Assembly (NCBI GenBank): GCA_963169105.1
Contig: OY720636.1
Coordinates: 94,904,583-94,968,582 of the forward strand
DNA from: Ceriagrion tenellum
Lineage: Eukaryota > Arthropoda > Insecta > Odonata > Coenagrionidae
DNA: 64,000 nt
Direction of reading: 5' to 3'
The notes beneath the pieces are model-generated. The model saw only the letters and a list, made by a program, of their open reading frames with translations. It did not search any database and was not told the origin of the DNA. The position numbers and the translations under genes are program-made. Below, in pieces: positions 22,548 through 33,655 of this stretch; position 1 is the stretch's first letter, and each line of letters begins with the position of its first letter.

Positions 22548-22645
22548 CCATATAAACTTTATTAACGACCTAGGTTTTGACTTATGAAATCATCATCTCC
22601 TGACCAATGTTGAGTAAGTTCCACAAAGTTTCGCCTGACGCGACC
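22548..22645 (-). repeat. Penelope-like terminal-repeat fragment
   Basis: The plus strand carries TTTATTAACGACCTAGG, then TTTTGACTTATGAAATCATC, then GTTCCACAAAGTTTCGCCT. The CGACCTAGGTTT block and the CCACAAAGTT-CGCCT block also flank the Penelope-like remnant at 36.7-37.5 kb. It appears to be a solo terminal repeat; the hammerhead-like core is too degraded to call. Confidence 0.5.
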
Positions 22646-25170
22646 AGTCTTATGACCCTGTGTCCATCAGGATTTGTGTTGCAGAATGTGCCTAATTTGT
22701 TGCAATCTTCTACTTTACAGGATTTTCATCAATCCCCTTTCACACCGGGGCCTTCGTGACAATGATCCATTGCTGATATAATCCATACATTTTATATTTT
22801 TCATTTTGTCGATATTACTACATTTCCACTGAATGAAATCTTCCTTATCCTGCTGTTGATATGTTCCATTCTTACATGCCTTATGCTTCCTACGCATGTT
22901 TCAAGTCCTTCATTCATTCAGACTCATTCTGTTAGATTGCCTTCTTGGATTAGGTGACTGTGCTTACTGCAAAAAGAGAAGTATCAGGCTTGATGTGATG
23001 GAAAGAATTCATCATAATGACTAATAGTTAAGGCATTTTTCCTCTTAGATAATTATTTAAATAGTTATTCTCTTATAATTTATATCTGAGATTATTCATC
23101 AAGTGTCGCATTGCATCTCTCAGTATTTGTGTATACTGTATGTACATACTGCTCTTGTTTTGTTATTTGTGCCTGATGATAATGTAGTACATCGAAATCT
23201 AGATCGAATGAACATTTACACTCGTGGAAATATGCCTTTACTCTTATTCATTATACTGTGCTTACTACATCTTCATTCGAATCCTTCATCTCTCACTCTT
23301 CATAGGTCTTTTCATTAATAATTATTCTCGATCAATTTGCTATTTATCATATATTGCATATATTAGTATATCTTTACGTTTTAAAGACTCATTTTAAGTA
23401 CCTCATTCTTGGTTCCTGTCTGTGGCTCACGCTTTTCATCCGTAATCCGGTCCTTTGTGGAACAAAACATCATCAAAATACTCGTGAAATCTGCAGACAG
23501 AATGAGCGAATTTTTTAGTTTAACAGGCTCCCAAGATAAGTGGGGTTGACGCCTCCAGAACGATCGCATGACATTTATGTGATGGGACGACGAAAGGGAC
23601 CAAGGAAAGGCAGTTTATACGACTTTGATCCCGGAAAAGACTTAAAAGTGACATCTTTAATAAGATCTCGGAGGGCGTGAAGAGATAATACCATTAAATT
23701 CCCAAGATAATACTTGAAAGCTATACCGCTTGATGTTGATTGTGAATGATGAAGCCTTTTAAAGGCATTGAAACCAGAGGGAATGGGAAGTAGAAAACTG
23801 GGATATTTTTACGTTTGAATTATTTCATGTTAACGTGGAGCACTGTGTCTGCTATAGAGGCCAGCCAATAATGCTGGACGTGGGAGGTTATGACCTTCAT
23901 AATCCTCGGCTATTATTAAAGGTTCCTCCTCCAATATTTGGGTATATGACCTCCATGTCCTACTTCCTGTGATATAATTTCGTGAGGAATATCGCCTCAG
24001 CTTTATTATACACTAATGCTATTTTAATTGATCAAGTGTTCTGAGAGCTGTTTTTAGAGGATAAAAATTAATGGGATGTGTATTTTTACACCTCCTTACG
24101 AGGTAGTAATGATAGAAACATCGTTGATCTGAAAGTCGCATTTAAATAAAAAAAAGAATCTTAAGAATCAACGAAGAAAAAGAAAGGAGAGAACCAGCGA
24201 ACAACTTTAAGAATCCAGCAAAACACGTGATATTAGATTAAAATAAAACAAACAAAGTCTCCTAGAACCATTTACGGCTTTTGGAGACTTCATTTGTTAT
24301 ATTTTAATTGCCTAGCCGTAAGAGCTCGCCGCATCATTGTGATGGCTTTCCACGTAACATTAGAATTAGATAAAGGCAATAATATATATGAAGTACATTT
24401 TCTAGGCTCCAATAGATTTTTCCATTCTTCCCCACTTGGAAGTAATATTAGATTCCAATGTGTCAAATTTCATCGCATAAAAGTAATATTACTCCAATTT
24501 TCCTTGCTGATTAATGAGCTCATACTCTGGTTAAATATTTTGTGCATATATTTGATTTGTAACTCATACTCCACAGTACAGCTTATCTTCCATAATTAGA
24601 GTTCTAGCATTTTTTAGGATTACACTGAGATTTTTTTGTATAATACTCTGCACTTGCACTTCAGATGACTTATTATTATCGAGATGTTAGGCAGAGAAAA
24701 ACAGTATAGTGTGTAGTATTTTATGCATTCTTAATATGTACATCCAATTTAAAAACTGAAATAAGATACATATTTAGAGATATAGTTAATATGTTTTGTT
24801 GCTTTATTGATATTTTTTCACTGTAGAGGATAACATTCCCAATAATATTTTGTGCTACTTATTTTTCAGCATGATATGTATATTATCATTTGTTTATTTT
24901 CCTCAGGATCCAATAGTGACTCCATTCTATCTAAATTAGTTCTATACTTACAACAAAACTATCAAGTATTATAGTCTGCTGTTGAGATATTATTAATGAA
25001 TATTATCGCATAGTTTAGAGAATTAGTTGTTGCCATTATATAAACAATTTATGCCATTGAATGTCACTAATTCACAATTAGAAGCTTCCATGATTATTTA
25101 GTTTTATATCGCGTCTTATTCATTTACTCTCTCTGTAAGAAACTCTCATTGAGAAAAATGTTCTGTTCCG
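22646..25170. other. AT-rich stretch, nothing firmly recognised
   Basis: The longest frame (24,294-24,599, plus) gives a 101-residue Leu/Ile-rich translation without motifs. No transposon ends or RNA genes were recognised. Confidence 0.4.
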
Positions 25171-25173
25171 TAG

Positions 25174-25381
25174 GAAACACCATATCATCACGAAAAATTT
25201 TGGAGGATATGGGTTTCGATGAAAATTTTGTTTTATACAATGGTATCAAAATCCCATGCAAGGAAGCCGGTTTAAGCAGCATTTCTCATTTTCCTTATCT
25301 TGCAGTCAACTATACAGACCTTTATGATAATGAGGGTGATGAAGTAGGTACTAATATTATTTATGGTTCAGGTGAGAAGAG
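25174..25381 (+). CDS. Candidate internal exon, possibly N-acetyltransferase-like
   Basis: The open frame is bounded by TTCTGTTCCGTAG before 25,174 and GTAAGT at 25,382-25,387, both close to splice consensus. The peptide contains ISSRKILEDMGFDENFVLY, then after a cysteine-containing stretch HFPYLAVNYTDLYDNEGDEV. The pattern S--I---GF followed by Y-D--D-EG--V resembles the C-terminal part of insect arylalkylamine (dopamine) N-acetyltransferases of the GNAT family, but the match is short. A second strong acceptor, TTTTCCTTATCTTGCAG, ends at 25,303, so the real exon may start at 25,304. No neighbouring exon was found. It could be a pseudogene fragment or chance. Confidence 0.4.
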
Positions 25382-25389
25382 GTAAGTTA

Positions 25390-25860
25390 TGGGAAACATG
25401 GGTAAAATTGTTTCACACATTAAAGTAGTGTACGTGACCAAACGTGTCCTCAAGAACTCTAAAATGTAGTCCATATTGGCATGCATCAACCAAAGGCGTA
25501 AGCAATTGCCTTTGAAAAGTACATTAAAATTAAAAAACAAATTAAAAATATGATCCAAAAAGGCATTTTGAAATTAACGCAAAAATAAAACAAAAAAAAC
25601 ACTCGTCATTAGGAAATACGTCGCATTGCTGTTCGTGATATCGTTCTGACACATCATCCACTGTGTTCCTGATGTCGTTGTGTTTCCTCGCCTCCATGCG
25701 CGAATTATAATTAAGATAAGATTTATCAATAAGGCAACGTAATTTTTGATAAAATTCCTGACCTGTTTATTGAGATTACGATTGCCATTAGTGTCATTAA
25801 AAATTAATGCATGTTCTCCATTCTGCGTTCCTTGATCATTATTACACCATGCATTTGATT
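25390..25860. other. AT-rich stretch after the candidate exon
   Basis: If the exon is real this is the start of the downstream intron. No further coding block, repeat or RNA gene was recognised before the MITE-A copy that begins at 25,863. Confidence 0.4.
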
Positions 25861-25862
25861 AG

Positions 25863-26415
25863 GGTAGCTTGAGCGAGAAAGTTCCCTGGTACTAATTAAG
25901 ACCATATTCGAATAATACGTTTTAATTTCAACAGCTGAAGGAAGGATGAACTAAATAATGCAAAATATATGGCGCAATGATATACTTTTTTATGACTGGA
26001 ATACTATGCAACTTTTTGATAAAAATACTTTCACAAGTCTTTAATTTGACAATTTTTTTTCAAGGTGTACTTTTTAGGTTACTTCACAACGGAAAGCTTT
26101 TTGCGATTCTGAAAAATTACTGCGGTTACAACATGAAAAATTTTCAAAAAAGTTGAGGAAATACACAAACTGCAAGCTGTAAATTTTTTGACGAGATCTG
26201 GGTGTTAAAAGTTCCTCATTTTTTAAATAAGGTTTCTGTGAAGTGTACGCACGTATTATTTTCCATGTAAATGGGTCGGTATATGTCGTAAAAAATCTCA
26301 GGATGTAGTCAATAAGGGGGTTATTTTGGTATCTTTGGAAGTGTGTGATATTTTTCTTTATAATGAGATCAAATTCATTGATTAATTGGTCAAATGATAT
26401 TTCGCTCAAACTGCC
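25863..26415 (+). mobile_element. MITE-A copy 3
   Basis: It begins GGTAGCTTGAGCGAGAAAGTT and ends ATATTTCGCTCAAACTGCC. The interior aligns with copy 1 throughout: AGACCATATTCG, TTTCAACAGCTG, GACGAGATCTGGGTGTTA, AAAAATCTC, TTGGTATCTTTGGA. TTA is found just outside both ends, with one intervening G on the left, a possible short target duplication. An uninterrupted 111-codon minus-strand frame (26,409-26,074) runs through it but is not conserved as a frame in the other copies. Confidence 0.8.
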
Positions 26416-27360
26416 TTAAACCGATAATTAGACATGCACTTGGGATTTGAAGCACCGTTTGCACTGATGGGATTCGAGCTGTTGACCCTTCAGGTCACCT
26501 GCAGGGATCGATATGAACGGACGTGCGTGATGACAGGATTTTCTCGCCTGAGTCGACGCGGCTTAATGCGGATTGCACATCCGCGGATTAACCCAGAAAA
26601 GTACTGATTTGACCGTGATCTGCTCATTATCCTGAGTCCGACACGAATTGAATCATTTATCTGAATACAATCGGTAAAGTGCCACTCAGAGCGTTAATGT
26701 ACCGGTGCAAACCAATGAACGGAACATATGCCGTGAAACTGATGCACAACATTGGCTTTTGGGATTAGCAGTGCCCCCTCACGACCCCACGCCCTCCCCC
26801 CTTTAGGTGACCATTGGTGGACATAATCGGACAACGGAATCGACAGGGATATTGTAGCGACAGGGACTTAGTGGATCCCAGCGGGAATTCAGCTGCTATC
26901 CGAGTTTCGGTTGGCTAATTCGAAGGGAGTGAAACAGTTTTGGGACATTCAACCTTGAGGGAAAGTGATGCCTTCCGTAGGTCGACTATATGCGACTGCT
27001 TAGTTCATTACGCGAGAGTTCACATTCACTAGGTACCCATGCTTAAGTAACGAGAGAGTTAAAATCACGAACTCATTGCGTTTGATCAAGGAGAAATTTC
27101 AACGGAACTGAGTGCTGGGGCCAATGTCTGCGAATACTTATTTTAGCCATTAATATTAAAACCCACTTCTTATTTTTTCAGCCAATAATAATAATTTTAA
27201 TAATTTAGCAATATGGTCACTATCGTAAAATTTATAAATTTGTGCCATGACGAATTATTTGCAATGAATGACGATTTTAAGTGCAATAATAGAAGGGTTG
27301 GTGACTAAAATCAGATTAATTTAAACTTAAATTAAAGCAATGACAATAATAACCCTGTTT
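26416..27360. other. Moderately GC-balanced unique sequence
   Basis: A segment near 26,465-26,515 (GGGATTCGAGCTGTTGACC) vaguely resembles a reversed tRNA-like B box, but no complete SINE could be traced. Otherwise no gene or repeat was recognised. Confidence 0.35.
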
Positions 27361-27361
27361 C

Positions 27362-27485
27362 ATGTATCAGGGTCCTGGTGATGATGCCGTAGCGTTGAAA
27401 CTTGTTGTTACAACAAAAACTCTGTGGCTAGATACATATTGTCATTATAATGGACATCCACAAGGTTACGCCTGAAAGGGTTGAA
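27362..27485 (+). repeat. Penelope-like terminal-repeat fragment, degenerate
   Basis: CCTGGTGATGATGCCGTAGC followed by GTTGAAAC has the spacing of a hammerhead core with one substitution (CTGGTGA). About 60 bases later ATCCACAAGGTTACGCCTGA matches the CCACAAAGTTACGCCT block seen at 22.6 and 37.5 kb. It is probably a decayed solo terminal repeat. Confidence 0.4.
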
Positions 27486-28665
27486 TTTTTAAATTAAAGC
27501 GGTCTTGAAAACTTTGCGCGGAGGTCGATAATAGGCACCAATTCATTAAAATGTAGTGGAATCACTCCGACTGAACAATTCGACCTCAAGCGTTTTATGG
27601 TGATCCCTTGAAAAGCATGCATAAAGATCTATTTTACGGCTTGCAGGCGTTCAAAATGTTTTACACAATTGATTGTCATTCATATTCGCAAAAAATAACC
27701 TGTACATTATAATTTATGCCGTTTTTTAACAAGACAATTTCAGAGAAAGAGCATATGCTCGTAAACGGACAATTTCCACTTAGTAAAAAACATTAAGATA
27801 ATAAATCGAAGTTAATAAGGAGATAATATTGCCAAAAGGGACGCAGCTTTCATAAAATTTTATCCTTATTATCCTGCTTAATTTTGTCAATATTTTGATC
27901 TAATTTAATATTTTAAATTCTTCTTTGCTAAAATATTGATAACCTCATTTAAGGGTTATCCGACGAAATTACTCAATGATCGTTTTAACGTACATGAACC
28001 AACATCTATTATAGCATAATATTTATAGAATATAAGAGACTTATTCACCTATTATATTTGGTTATCATAAGGCAATATTTGGATGATTTAAAAGGTGATA
28101 TTTATATTTGAATTCGATTAGAATCTAATGAAGTTTCGACGATGGAATTCCCAGTAATGGTTATATTTTTATTTGGATCATTTCATGGGATGAGATGAAT
28201 TTCATTAAATGTAGATGGAGTTGAAGCTGGCTTAATTGTATCTTCTAACACATCTTAAAAAACATTTGTAATTTTGAATAGTTTTTTTTTTAAACAATGC
28301 CGGTGCTTGTTGGAAGATTGTCCTCCAATGGACAGCTCAAGTTATCTCATCAATTGTAAGACAATCTTCTACCGCAAAATCAAATAGATAGCTCAAAATC
28401 TTCGTTTAAGAGAATTCAATATTAGCACAACACGGCCACACTAATCAATATGAACACACTCATGAGCAAAAACTTTTAGATCGCAAAAAATTTCCATTAC
28501 ACTTCTTGTAACTAGTCTAGAAGTATCATTTCTGTCTTGTGTTCCGAAAACCACGCTTTTTTCAGTTAGTTTTTTTTCTAATTGGTTTTACAAATTTTAA
28601 TGAATGATCGGTTTCGACAACTGTTTGTCTACAACTCAATTAAATAGTAATTTAGACTGACATCA
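27486..28665. other. Very AT-rich stretch, nothing recognised
   Basis: No open frame of note. Short complementary runs occur (GGAAGATTGTCCTCC and GACAATCTTCTACC near 28,310-28,370), giving a small hairpin. Confidence 0.4.
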
Positions 28666-28666
28666 G

Positions 28667-29080
28667 TCAGGTGTGAATGGTAACTGTCTGATGAGTTTGA
28701 GACCTCCGTGGAGGTTTTTTTTTTAAATTGGTATTTGAATGGATCTGCTGTGACCTTTCGACGCTCCACGCTGACCTTTCTGAAACAATCCAGAAATTTA
28801 ATTCTTGATTATCTTCGAGCAGAGTGAAATCTTCCGTCATGCGTTCATTATTGTGTGGCAATACGATGCCTCTATATAGTTCCATAAACCAATCTGTGAT
28901 GAAAAATTCTACCATAATCATTTTAATGAAGTACCCGGAGTGGCGCTCAGAATGAACCATCAAGCGACCTTTATTAATTCATACACTGAATTCACCAAAT
29001 ATTGGTCTCACAACATCATTAAAAATCTGCTGATAAATGCTACAAGACAACTCAAAATGAATGCTATTCCATTGGAAACT
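28667..29080 (-). pseudogene. Disrupted minus-strand reading frame of unknown family
   Basis: On the minus strand one frame runs from about 29,080 to 28,667 with a single stop (TGA near 28,982). The upstream part reads YQGKFSFQWNSIHFELSCSI, then NDVVRPIFGEFSV and stop. The downstream part includes HSERHSGYFIKMIMVEFFI, then TDWFMELYRGIVLP, MTEDFTLLEDNQELNFWI and ERSAWSVERSQQI. The composition is protein-like with mixed charged and aromatic residues. I do not recognise a family. It may be a decayed transposon or host gene fragment. It ends in a poly-T/poly-K tract. Confidence 0.35.
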
Positions 29081-29177
29081 AAATTTCCCCTGATATTTGG
29101 TCATTCAAAAATGATAATCATCACCATAAGGTTGTCACAGATTACTCATCGATATCCAATAATTAAAATCAGTTACT

Positions 29178-29345
29178 CACCTCCACGTGGCCGATGGTAC
29201 TGGCATCATTAGACTGGTGGTTTTCCTATAAGTGTTTTTATAAATCATTCCAGGTAATAGGATCCACCCCCTGGAATTCCGTCTCAGATGTGGTAAAAAA
29301 AGCCCCCACGATAAAAACATTTTAGACAAAGATGTGTAGCTAATT
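29178..29345 (-). pseudogene. Possible exon remnant ending at a strong donor-like site (minus)
   Basis: On the minus strand GGCCACGTGGAG is followed directly by GTGAGTAA, a near-consensus 5' splice site, at about 29,178. The preceding frame reads MFYRGGFFTTSETEFQGVD, then PITWNDL, stop, stop, then SNDASTIGHVE before the donor. The two in-frame stops argue against a functional exon unless a tiny intron ends at the TATAG in between. It lies about 100 bases upstream, on the same strand, of the unknown disrupted frame, so both may belong to one dead gene. Confidence 0.3.
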
Positions 29346-29379
29346 ACTAAATGCCTCATAATTCATGTATCACTTTTTC

Positions 29380-29765
29380 AAATGTATCTTTCTTTTTTTA
29401 CTTTTTCTATCTCCTGAATTTTTGCCATTTTTTGTTTATCATTGTCTTTCTACTGATCGTTTTATGTATGGTATCTATATCTTTGTTGTTCTATATTGTA
29501 TTTTTTCGTTGATGTCTTTACAATAGTTTCCTAGCTCTATAAAATTATGAATATTAGAATTATCAATTTAATTTATCTTTCATAAAATAAATGGGGCTTA
29601 ACTCCTTTGGGTTTATTTTATGCTCCGTTACAACAATTAAGTGTATGTAGTTTTGCTTTACAATTTACTTATTATGTAATTGGTTTCTTGATCATAGAGG
29701 ACATCACGTCCTAGATTAATAAATACATTTTCATTTATTCAATCATTCAAATATACCTATTGCGA
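29380..29765 (+). mobile_element. LINE 3' UTR/tail-like sequence
   Basis: It contains a perfect 11 bp hairpin, CATAAAATAAA (29,581-29,591) with TTTATTTTATG (29,612-29,622). It is followed by ATCACGTCCTAGATTAATAA and a tail of ATTTATTCAATCATTCA. CR1/jockey-like LINEs of invertebrates often end in just such AT-rich TTCATTCATT tails. No coding part is attached, so this is an inference from structure. Confidence 0.4.
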
Positions 29766-29799
29766 AACTGGCTTTCTAAGTGCCAACTGTCTTTCCTGT

Positions 29800-30160
29800 G
29801 GTAGGTAATATATTTCAGGTTGTTTCATTCGTTGAATTTGATATTAAAGAGTGTATCCTCTTTTCGTGTGATTGTATGAATTTCACGAAGCGAAGTGGCC
29901 AAGGATGATAATAGTTATCCATCAGTCGGAATAGGGCAGTGTTGGAAGGAAATGGGTATGGTGAACTAAGATTAGTTCGTCGGGTATCACAGTTAACTAG
30001 GCATATTTTCAGGGTAATAGGACTTGCCATATTATTACCTACGCGGAGTCGCCCGTAAGTGCACTTAAGTGAAAAATTCCAGGACGGAAAAAATCGATCG
30101 CCTTCATCGGGATTCGAAGCCGGATCACTCGATTTCCGGCCGAGTGTTTTAGCCAGTTAA
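29800..30160 (-). repeat. tRNA-derived SINE (minus strand)
   Basis: On the minus strand the element starts at 30,160 with AACTGGCTAAAACACTCGG. It continues CCGGAAATCGAGTGATCCGG and CTTCGAATCCCGATGAAGGC, a clear tRNA-like head with A-box and B-box (CTTCGAATCCC). The body runs through TTCCGTCCTGGAATTTTTC to about 29,800. Its 5' end abuts MITE-A copy 4 exactly. A related head recurs at 30,903. Confidence 0.65.
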
Positions 30161-30766
30161 TTTAGTTTGAGCGAATTAGTTTTCTAGTCATAATCGAGAT
30201 CATATTCATGTTATATTTTTTAGTTTCAGCAGCTGTAGGAAGCATGAATTAAGTATTGAATTTTTAATGGTGCAATAATATACAGTTAAATTACTTAAAT
30301 TCTGAGTAATAATATTAAAATAACTGCGTAAGAGCTTGATATGACTCATTTTCCTCACACAACACCTTTAACACCCCTTCACTACGGAAGGTTTTTTTTC
30401 GACTCTGAAAAAAATGACCGTGATGATAATCTGGTTTTTTAAAATACTTGAGAAAATATACTACACTGTTTATTTTTTGTCGGGATCAAGGTGTTAGGTA
30501 TTCCTCAATTTTAAGCAAGCTCTCTCTGGAGTGCATACACGTACCATTTCCCATGGAATAGGACTGATACATCTCGTTAAAAATCTCGGAATGCATACAC
30601 GTACAATTCCCCATGTAATAGGACTGATATATTTCGTTAAAAATCTCGGAAAGTTGTACGGTATGGGTCTAATATTTTGGTTTATTTAGAAGGCTGAGCT
30701 ATTTTTCTTTAAAATGAGACCAAAATCATTGATTTCTTGGTGAAATTATGTTTCATTAAAACTATT
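30161..30766 (+). mobile_element. MITE-A copy 4 with a private 60 bp tandem duplication
   Basis: The left end is TTTAGTTTGAGCGAATTAGTT (the first two bases are changed from GG). The right end is degraded (TTTCATTAAAACTATT). The internal landmarks match the other copies. Positions 30,532-30,591 are repeated at 30,592-30,651 (GCATACACGTAC ... AAAAATCTCGGAA), which accounts for the longer length. Confidence 0.75.
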
Positions 30767-30784
30767 TTCAACTACCAAGGCGGC

Positions 30785-30985
30785 CTCTACCCCTGTGAAG
30801 CTTTGTGCTTAACTTTGTGTCAGCTTATAACTCGGTTTCCGGCCGGGTGCTTCAGCCAGTTACGCTCACACAAAGTTAAGCACACAGGTCGTAAACTTCA
30901 CAGCAGCTTAACTGGCTAAAGGACTCTGCGGGAAATCGTGGGAATCGGGTTCGAGTCTTGGTCAAGGCGAATGATATTTCCATTG
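30785..30985 (+). repeat. SINE heads in inverted arrangement with a perfect hairpin
   Basis: The minus-strand head (GGTTTCCGGCCGGGTGCTTC read on plus, 30,834-30,853) is enclosed by perfect 16 bp inverted arms GTGCTTAACTTTGTGT (30,805-30,820) and ACACAAAGTTAAGCAC (30,868-30,883). A plus-strand head follows at 30,903: TTAACTGGCTAAAGGACTC, then ATCGGGTTCGAGTCTTGGTC (B box). They are related to the SINE at 29.8-30.16 kb. Confidence 0.55.
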
Positions 30986-30989
30986 AAGG

Positions 30990-31980
30990 CCGCTTTATAC
31001 CGTACATTTTATTGTACAAACGAATGTATGAAATTTTGCATGAGGAAAATTGTTCCGTGTAAAGCAAAAAATTGGATGATTGTCAGAATGACTGAACATG
31101 AAATAGATCCTGATCTCATTCCAATTTTTGTGGTAATAGTCCAAAATGTTTTTTAGAGTAACGGGAGAACCCAATGATGAATGGTCACCAATGGTTCTCA
31201 ACATTTGCCTATGAACCACTTGGAGTGATGTAACACCGGATTATAGATTGAGATTTTTAATCGGGGGAAGATTCATCAAACTACAAACATTATCAATGGG
31301 CTACTGATGTGATTCACTAAAATTTGCAAACTGCTAAAATCGATTAAAAAAGATTACATCTCCGTCACAGGCCACTGGCGGACGAGATGAGGCAGAGACA
31401 ATTAGTCTGCCACTCATCTCTCCCGGGACCTCTGGCAATGTCTGCCTATTGAGCAGTCCGCGAAATCTGCCTTTATTAAGCTGACCAGCGGGCAGGCAAC
31501 ATGCCCGAGCCATTCTGGAAAAAAATCACTGCAGACATGTAAAACATTTCGTGCCACAAATGGCGCGGCATCGAAGCGTATTGGTGACAATGGTGGACGA
31601 TAAGACAGGGCGATGTTCAATGCATGGTTCGATTCACGCTACTGTGAGGCCTTGACCAGACGTGACAACCTTTCACGGCGATGCGCAATGTATTCCCGAG
31701 CACGCAATGTCGACAGTAGCACCTCCGCCGATCTTTCAGAGCAAAATATTTTGGTCGTCATTAACAGCAGGAGCGAAAAATTGCAGCACTGAACAAACCA
31801 TCTGATTTCAATGCCCTAAATATTACCTCCTTTCTTCCCTATGGTAACCTTTCTGATAGCAACTAATATCCTCAAAGATATTAACCCGTCTAGCGTAAAC
31901 GTTAGCGCAGAATTATCGCTGGTCTTAAAATAATGAATTTAATTACCTCTTTCCGACATTTCTTTATTTTTCCATAATCG
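30990..31980. other. Unique sequence, moderately GC-rich at 31,350-31,760
   Basis: The 31.35-31.76 kb part is less AT-rich than its surroundings and holds a 68-codon minus frame (31,620-31,414) without motif. No repeat partner was seen elsewhere in the window. It could be regulatory or a remnant exon; nothing decisive. Confidence 0.3.
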
Positions 31981-31991
31981 GGAATTGAGAA

Positions 31992-32068
31992 TAAAACATT
32001 AACATGAGTGCATCGGCAGTCCAGGGTGTGTATAATTTCTGTCAATGCACCCACGTTAATGTTTTAAT
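31992..32068. repeat. Hairpin with ~21 bp arms
   Basis: AAAACATTAACATGAGTGCA and TGCACCCACGTTAATGTTTT form an imperfect stem with a loop of about 37 bases. It lies immediately before the tandem repeat beginning CCTGATGATGC, perhaps as part of the same element. Confidence 0.6.
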
Positions 32069-32069
32069 C

Positions 32070-32690
32070 CTACTCCCTGATGATGCAAAAATAGTTGTAT
32101 ACGTAAAAACGGTTGAAACCTGCTCGCATTAAACTTAATTATTAATTTTTATATCCATTAACGACAACTCTTGAAGCTGTTCAGTTATTCAGCATTTTTT
32201 TTAACTTTAATTGCACCTTTTGTCATTTGCTTATGTTTGATATATAAACCTAAAAATATAAGAGTGAGTTTCATCGCGCTATGGTCAGTTAATATATTTC
32301 TCTATGACGACGTTTCGTCAAATATTCTGGAATCTTCCGAGTATTGAGAAACCAGTCAAATTGGATCTAATCCTTTGCCTTATGATGCAAAATAAGTTGG
32401 TGTGCGTAAATTTGGTCACAACCTGCTCGAATTAAAGTTAATTACTAATCATAATAAAAATTAACTACAGCTCTTGAAGCAATACAGTTCTTCAGCATTT
32501 TGTTTACTTATATTGCGCCTATTATTATTCGCTTATGCTTGATGAATTCCACAGTCTCATTTATGCAGTTTTTAGCTTTAGCGAAAAATATAAGCAAGGT
32601 TAATAGCTTTTGTGATCAGTAAATATATTTCTCAATGTTGACGTTTTGTCAATTATTTTGGTATCTTCATGCACTGAGAAGCATTCATGG
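32070..32690 (+). repeat. Diverged two-copy tandem repeat (~300 bp unit), Penelope-like ends
   Basis: Each unit carries, in order: a (C/T)TGATGATGCAAAA block, then a GAAACCTGCTCG or CACAACCTGCTCG block, then TTAATTA-TAAT, then CTCTTGAAGC, then TTCAGCATTTT, then TCAGT-AATATATTTCTC, then GACG-TT-GTCAA-TATT. The first runs about 32,075-32,370 and the second 32,375-32,690. The CTGATGA ... GTTGAAACC arrangement of the first unit is hammerhead-like but lacks convincing stems. No coding frame. Confidence 0.55.
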
Positions 32691-32867
32691 CACTAAGAAT
32701 CCACTAAAATAGAACTCCGAAACCATGAGAATGTCAACTAGAGTAGCAAAGAAATTTCAAAAAAATTATTTATTTCTATCCCATCTTTCATACTCTAGAA
32801 TATCTGGATTCAAAGAACTCCTCTAGTGACTATCATCGTTGTATGATACATGAAATATATCACTTAT

Positions 32868-33655
32868 GGTTGTTTGAGTGAGATATTCTTTCTCATAGAA
32901 ATTGTTAGTGTTTTGTTATCATTCAAAATTCGCGCTATTGCTTGACTCCCCTTAGGTGGCACTGCTAACTACCTCTTGTTAGGCGATGTACTTTTCGCAT
33001 GCCTTCACTCTCGAACGGAACTCCATGCAGTGCACTTTTGTATCCCCCAAGTATCCAATATATTACTCTATGTCGGGGCTAATAGTCTTCAATCAATAAA
33101 TCCACCTTCATCCTAACAGAAATCAATGGTTTTGGTCTCATTTAAATAAAGAGAGTCAGCTCAACCCTCCCTAGATGCAAAAATATCATCCCCTTACAGA
33201 ACTACTTCCCGAGATTTTTGAAGAAAAATACCAATAATTTTACATAAGAAGTGGTACTTGTATGCACTCCTGACAGATCTTATTATAAAAATTGAGGAAT
33301 TCTCAACGCCTAGATTTTGTGAAAAATCAACTGTGTATTTTCATTGTTTTCTCAACTGCTTTTAATAATAAATCATATAATCAATCAATATTTTTCAGAA
33401 TCACAAAAAAAAACTTCTCCTGTGAAGGAGTTTTAAATGGACCATGTGAAAAATTAGTTCCAATTTCCAACGCCTAGATTCCTTAAAAAATCAACAGTGA
33501 GTAGTTTGAATGTTTTCTCGCCTGTTTTTGAAAGTAAATCATATAGATACCACAGTATTTTATAATATTTTCAACCTCGCAAAAACCTTTTTGTTATGAA
33601 GGAGTTTTAAACTTACTGTGCGAAAACTATTAGTCAGATAAAAAATATATACTTT
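32868..33655 (-). mobile_element. MITE-A copy 5, truncated, with insertion and tandem duplication
   Basis: It starts GGTTGTTTGAGTGAGATATTC, equivalent to the right end of the family. A foreign stretch of about 200 bases interrupts it at roughly 32,905-33,115. A 173 bp internal block is then tandemly duplicated (CAACGCCTAGATT at 33,297 and 33,470; GAAGGAGTTTTAAA in both). The far terminal repeat is missing: a reverse-strand LINE begins at about 33,656. Confidence 0.7.

Noticed and set aside
26074..26409. 111-codon minus-strand open frame
   Set aside because: It lies wholly inside MITE-A copy 3 and is interrupted or absent in the other copies, so it is a chance frame in a non-coding element.
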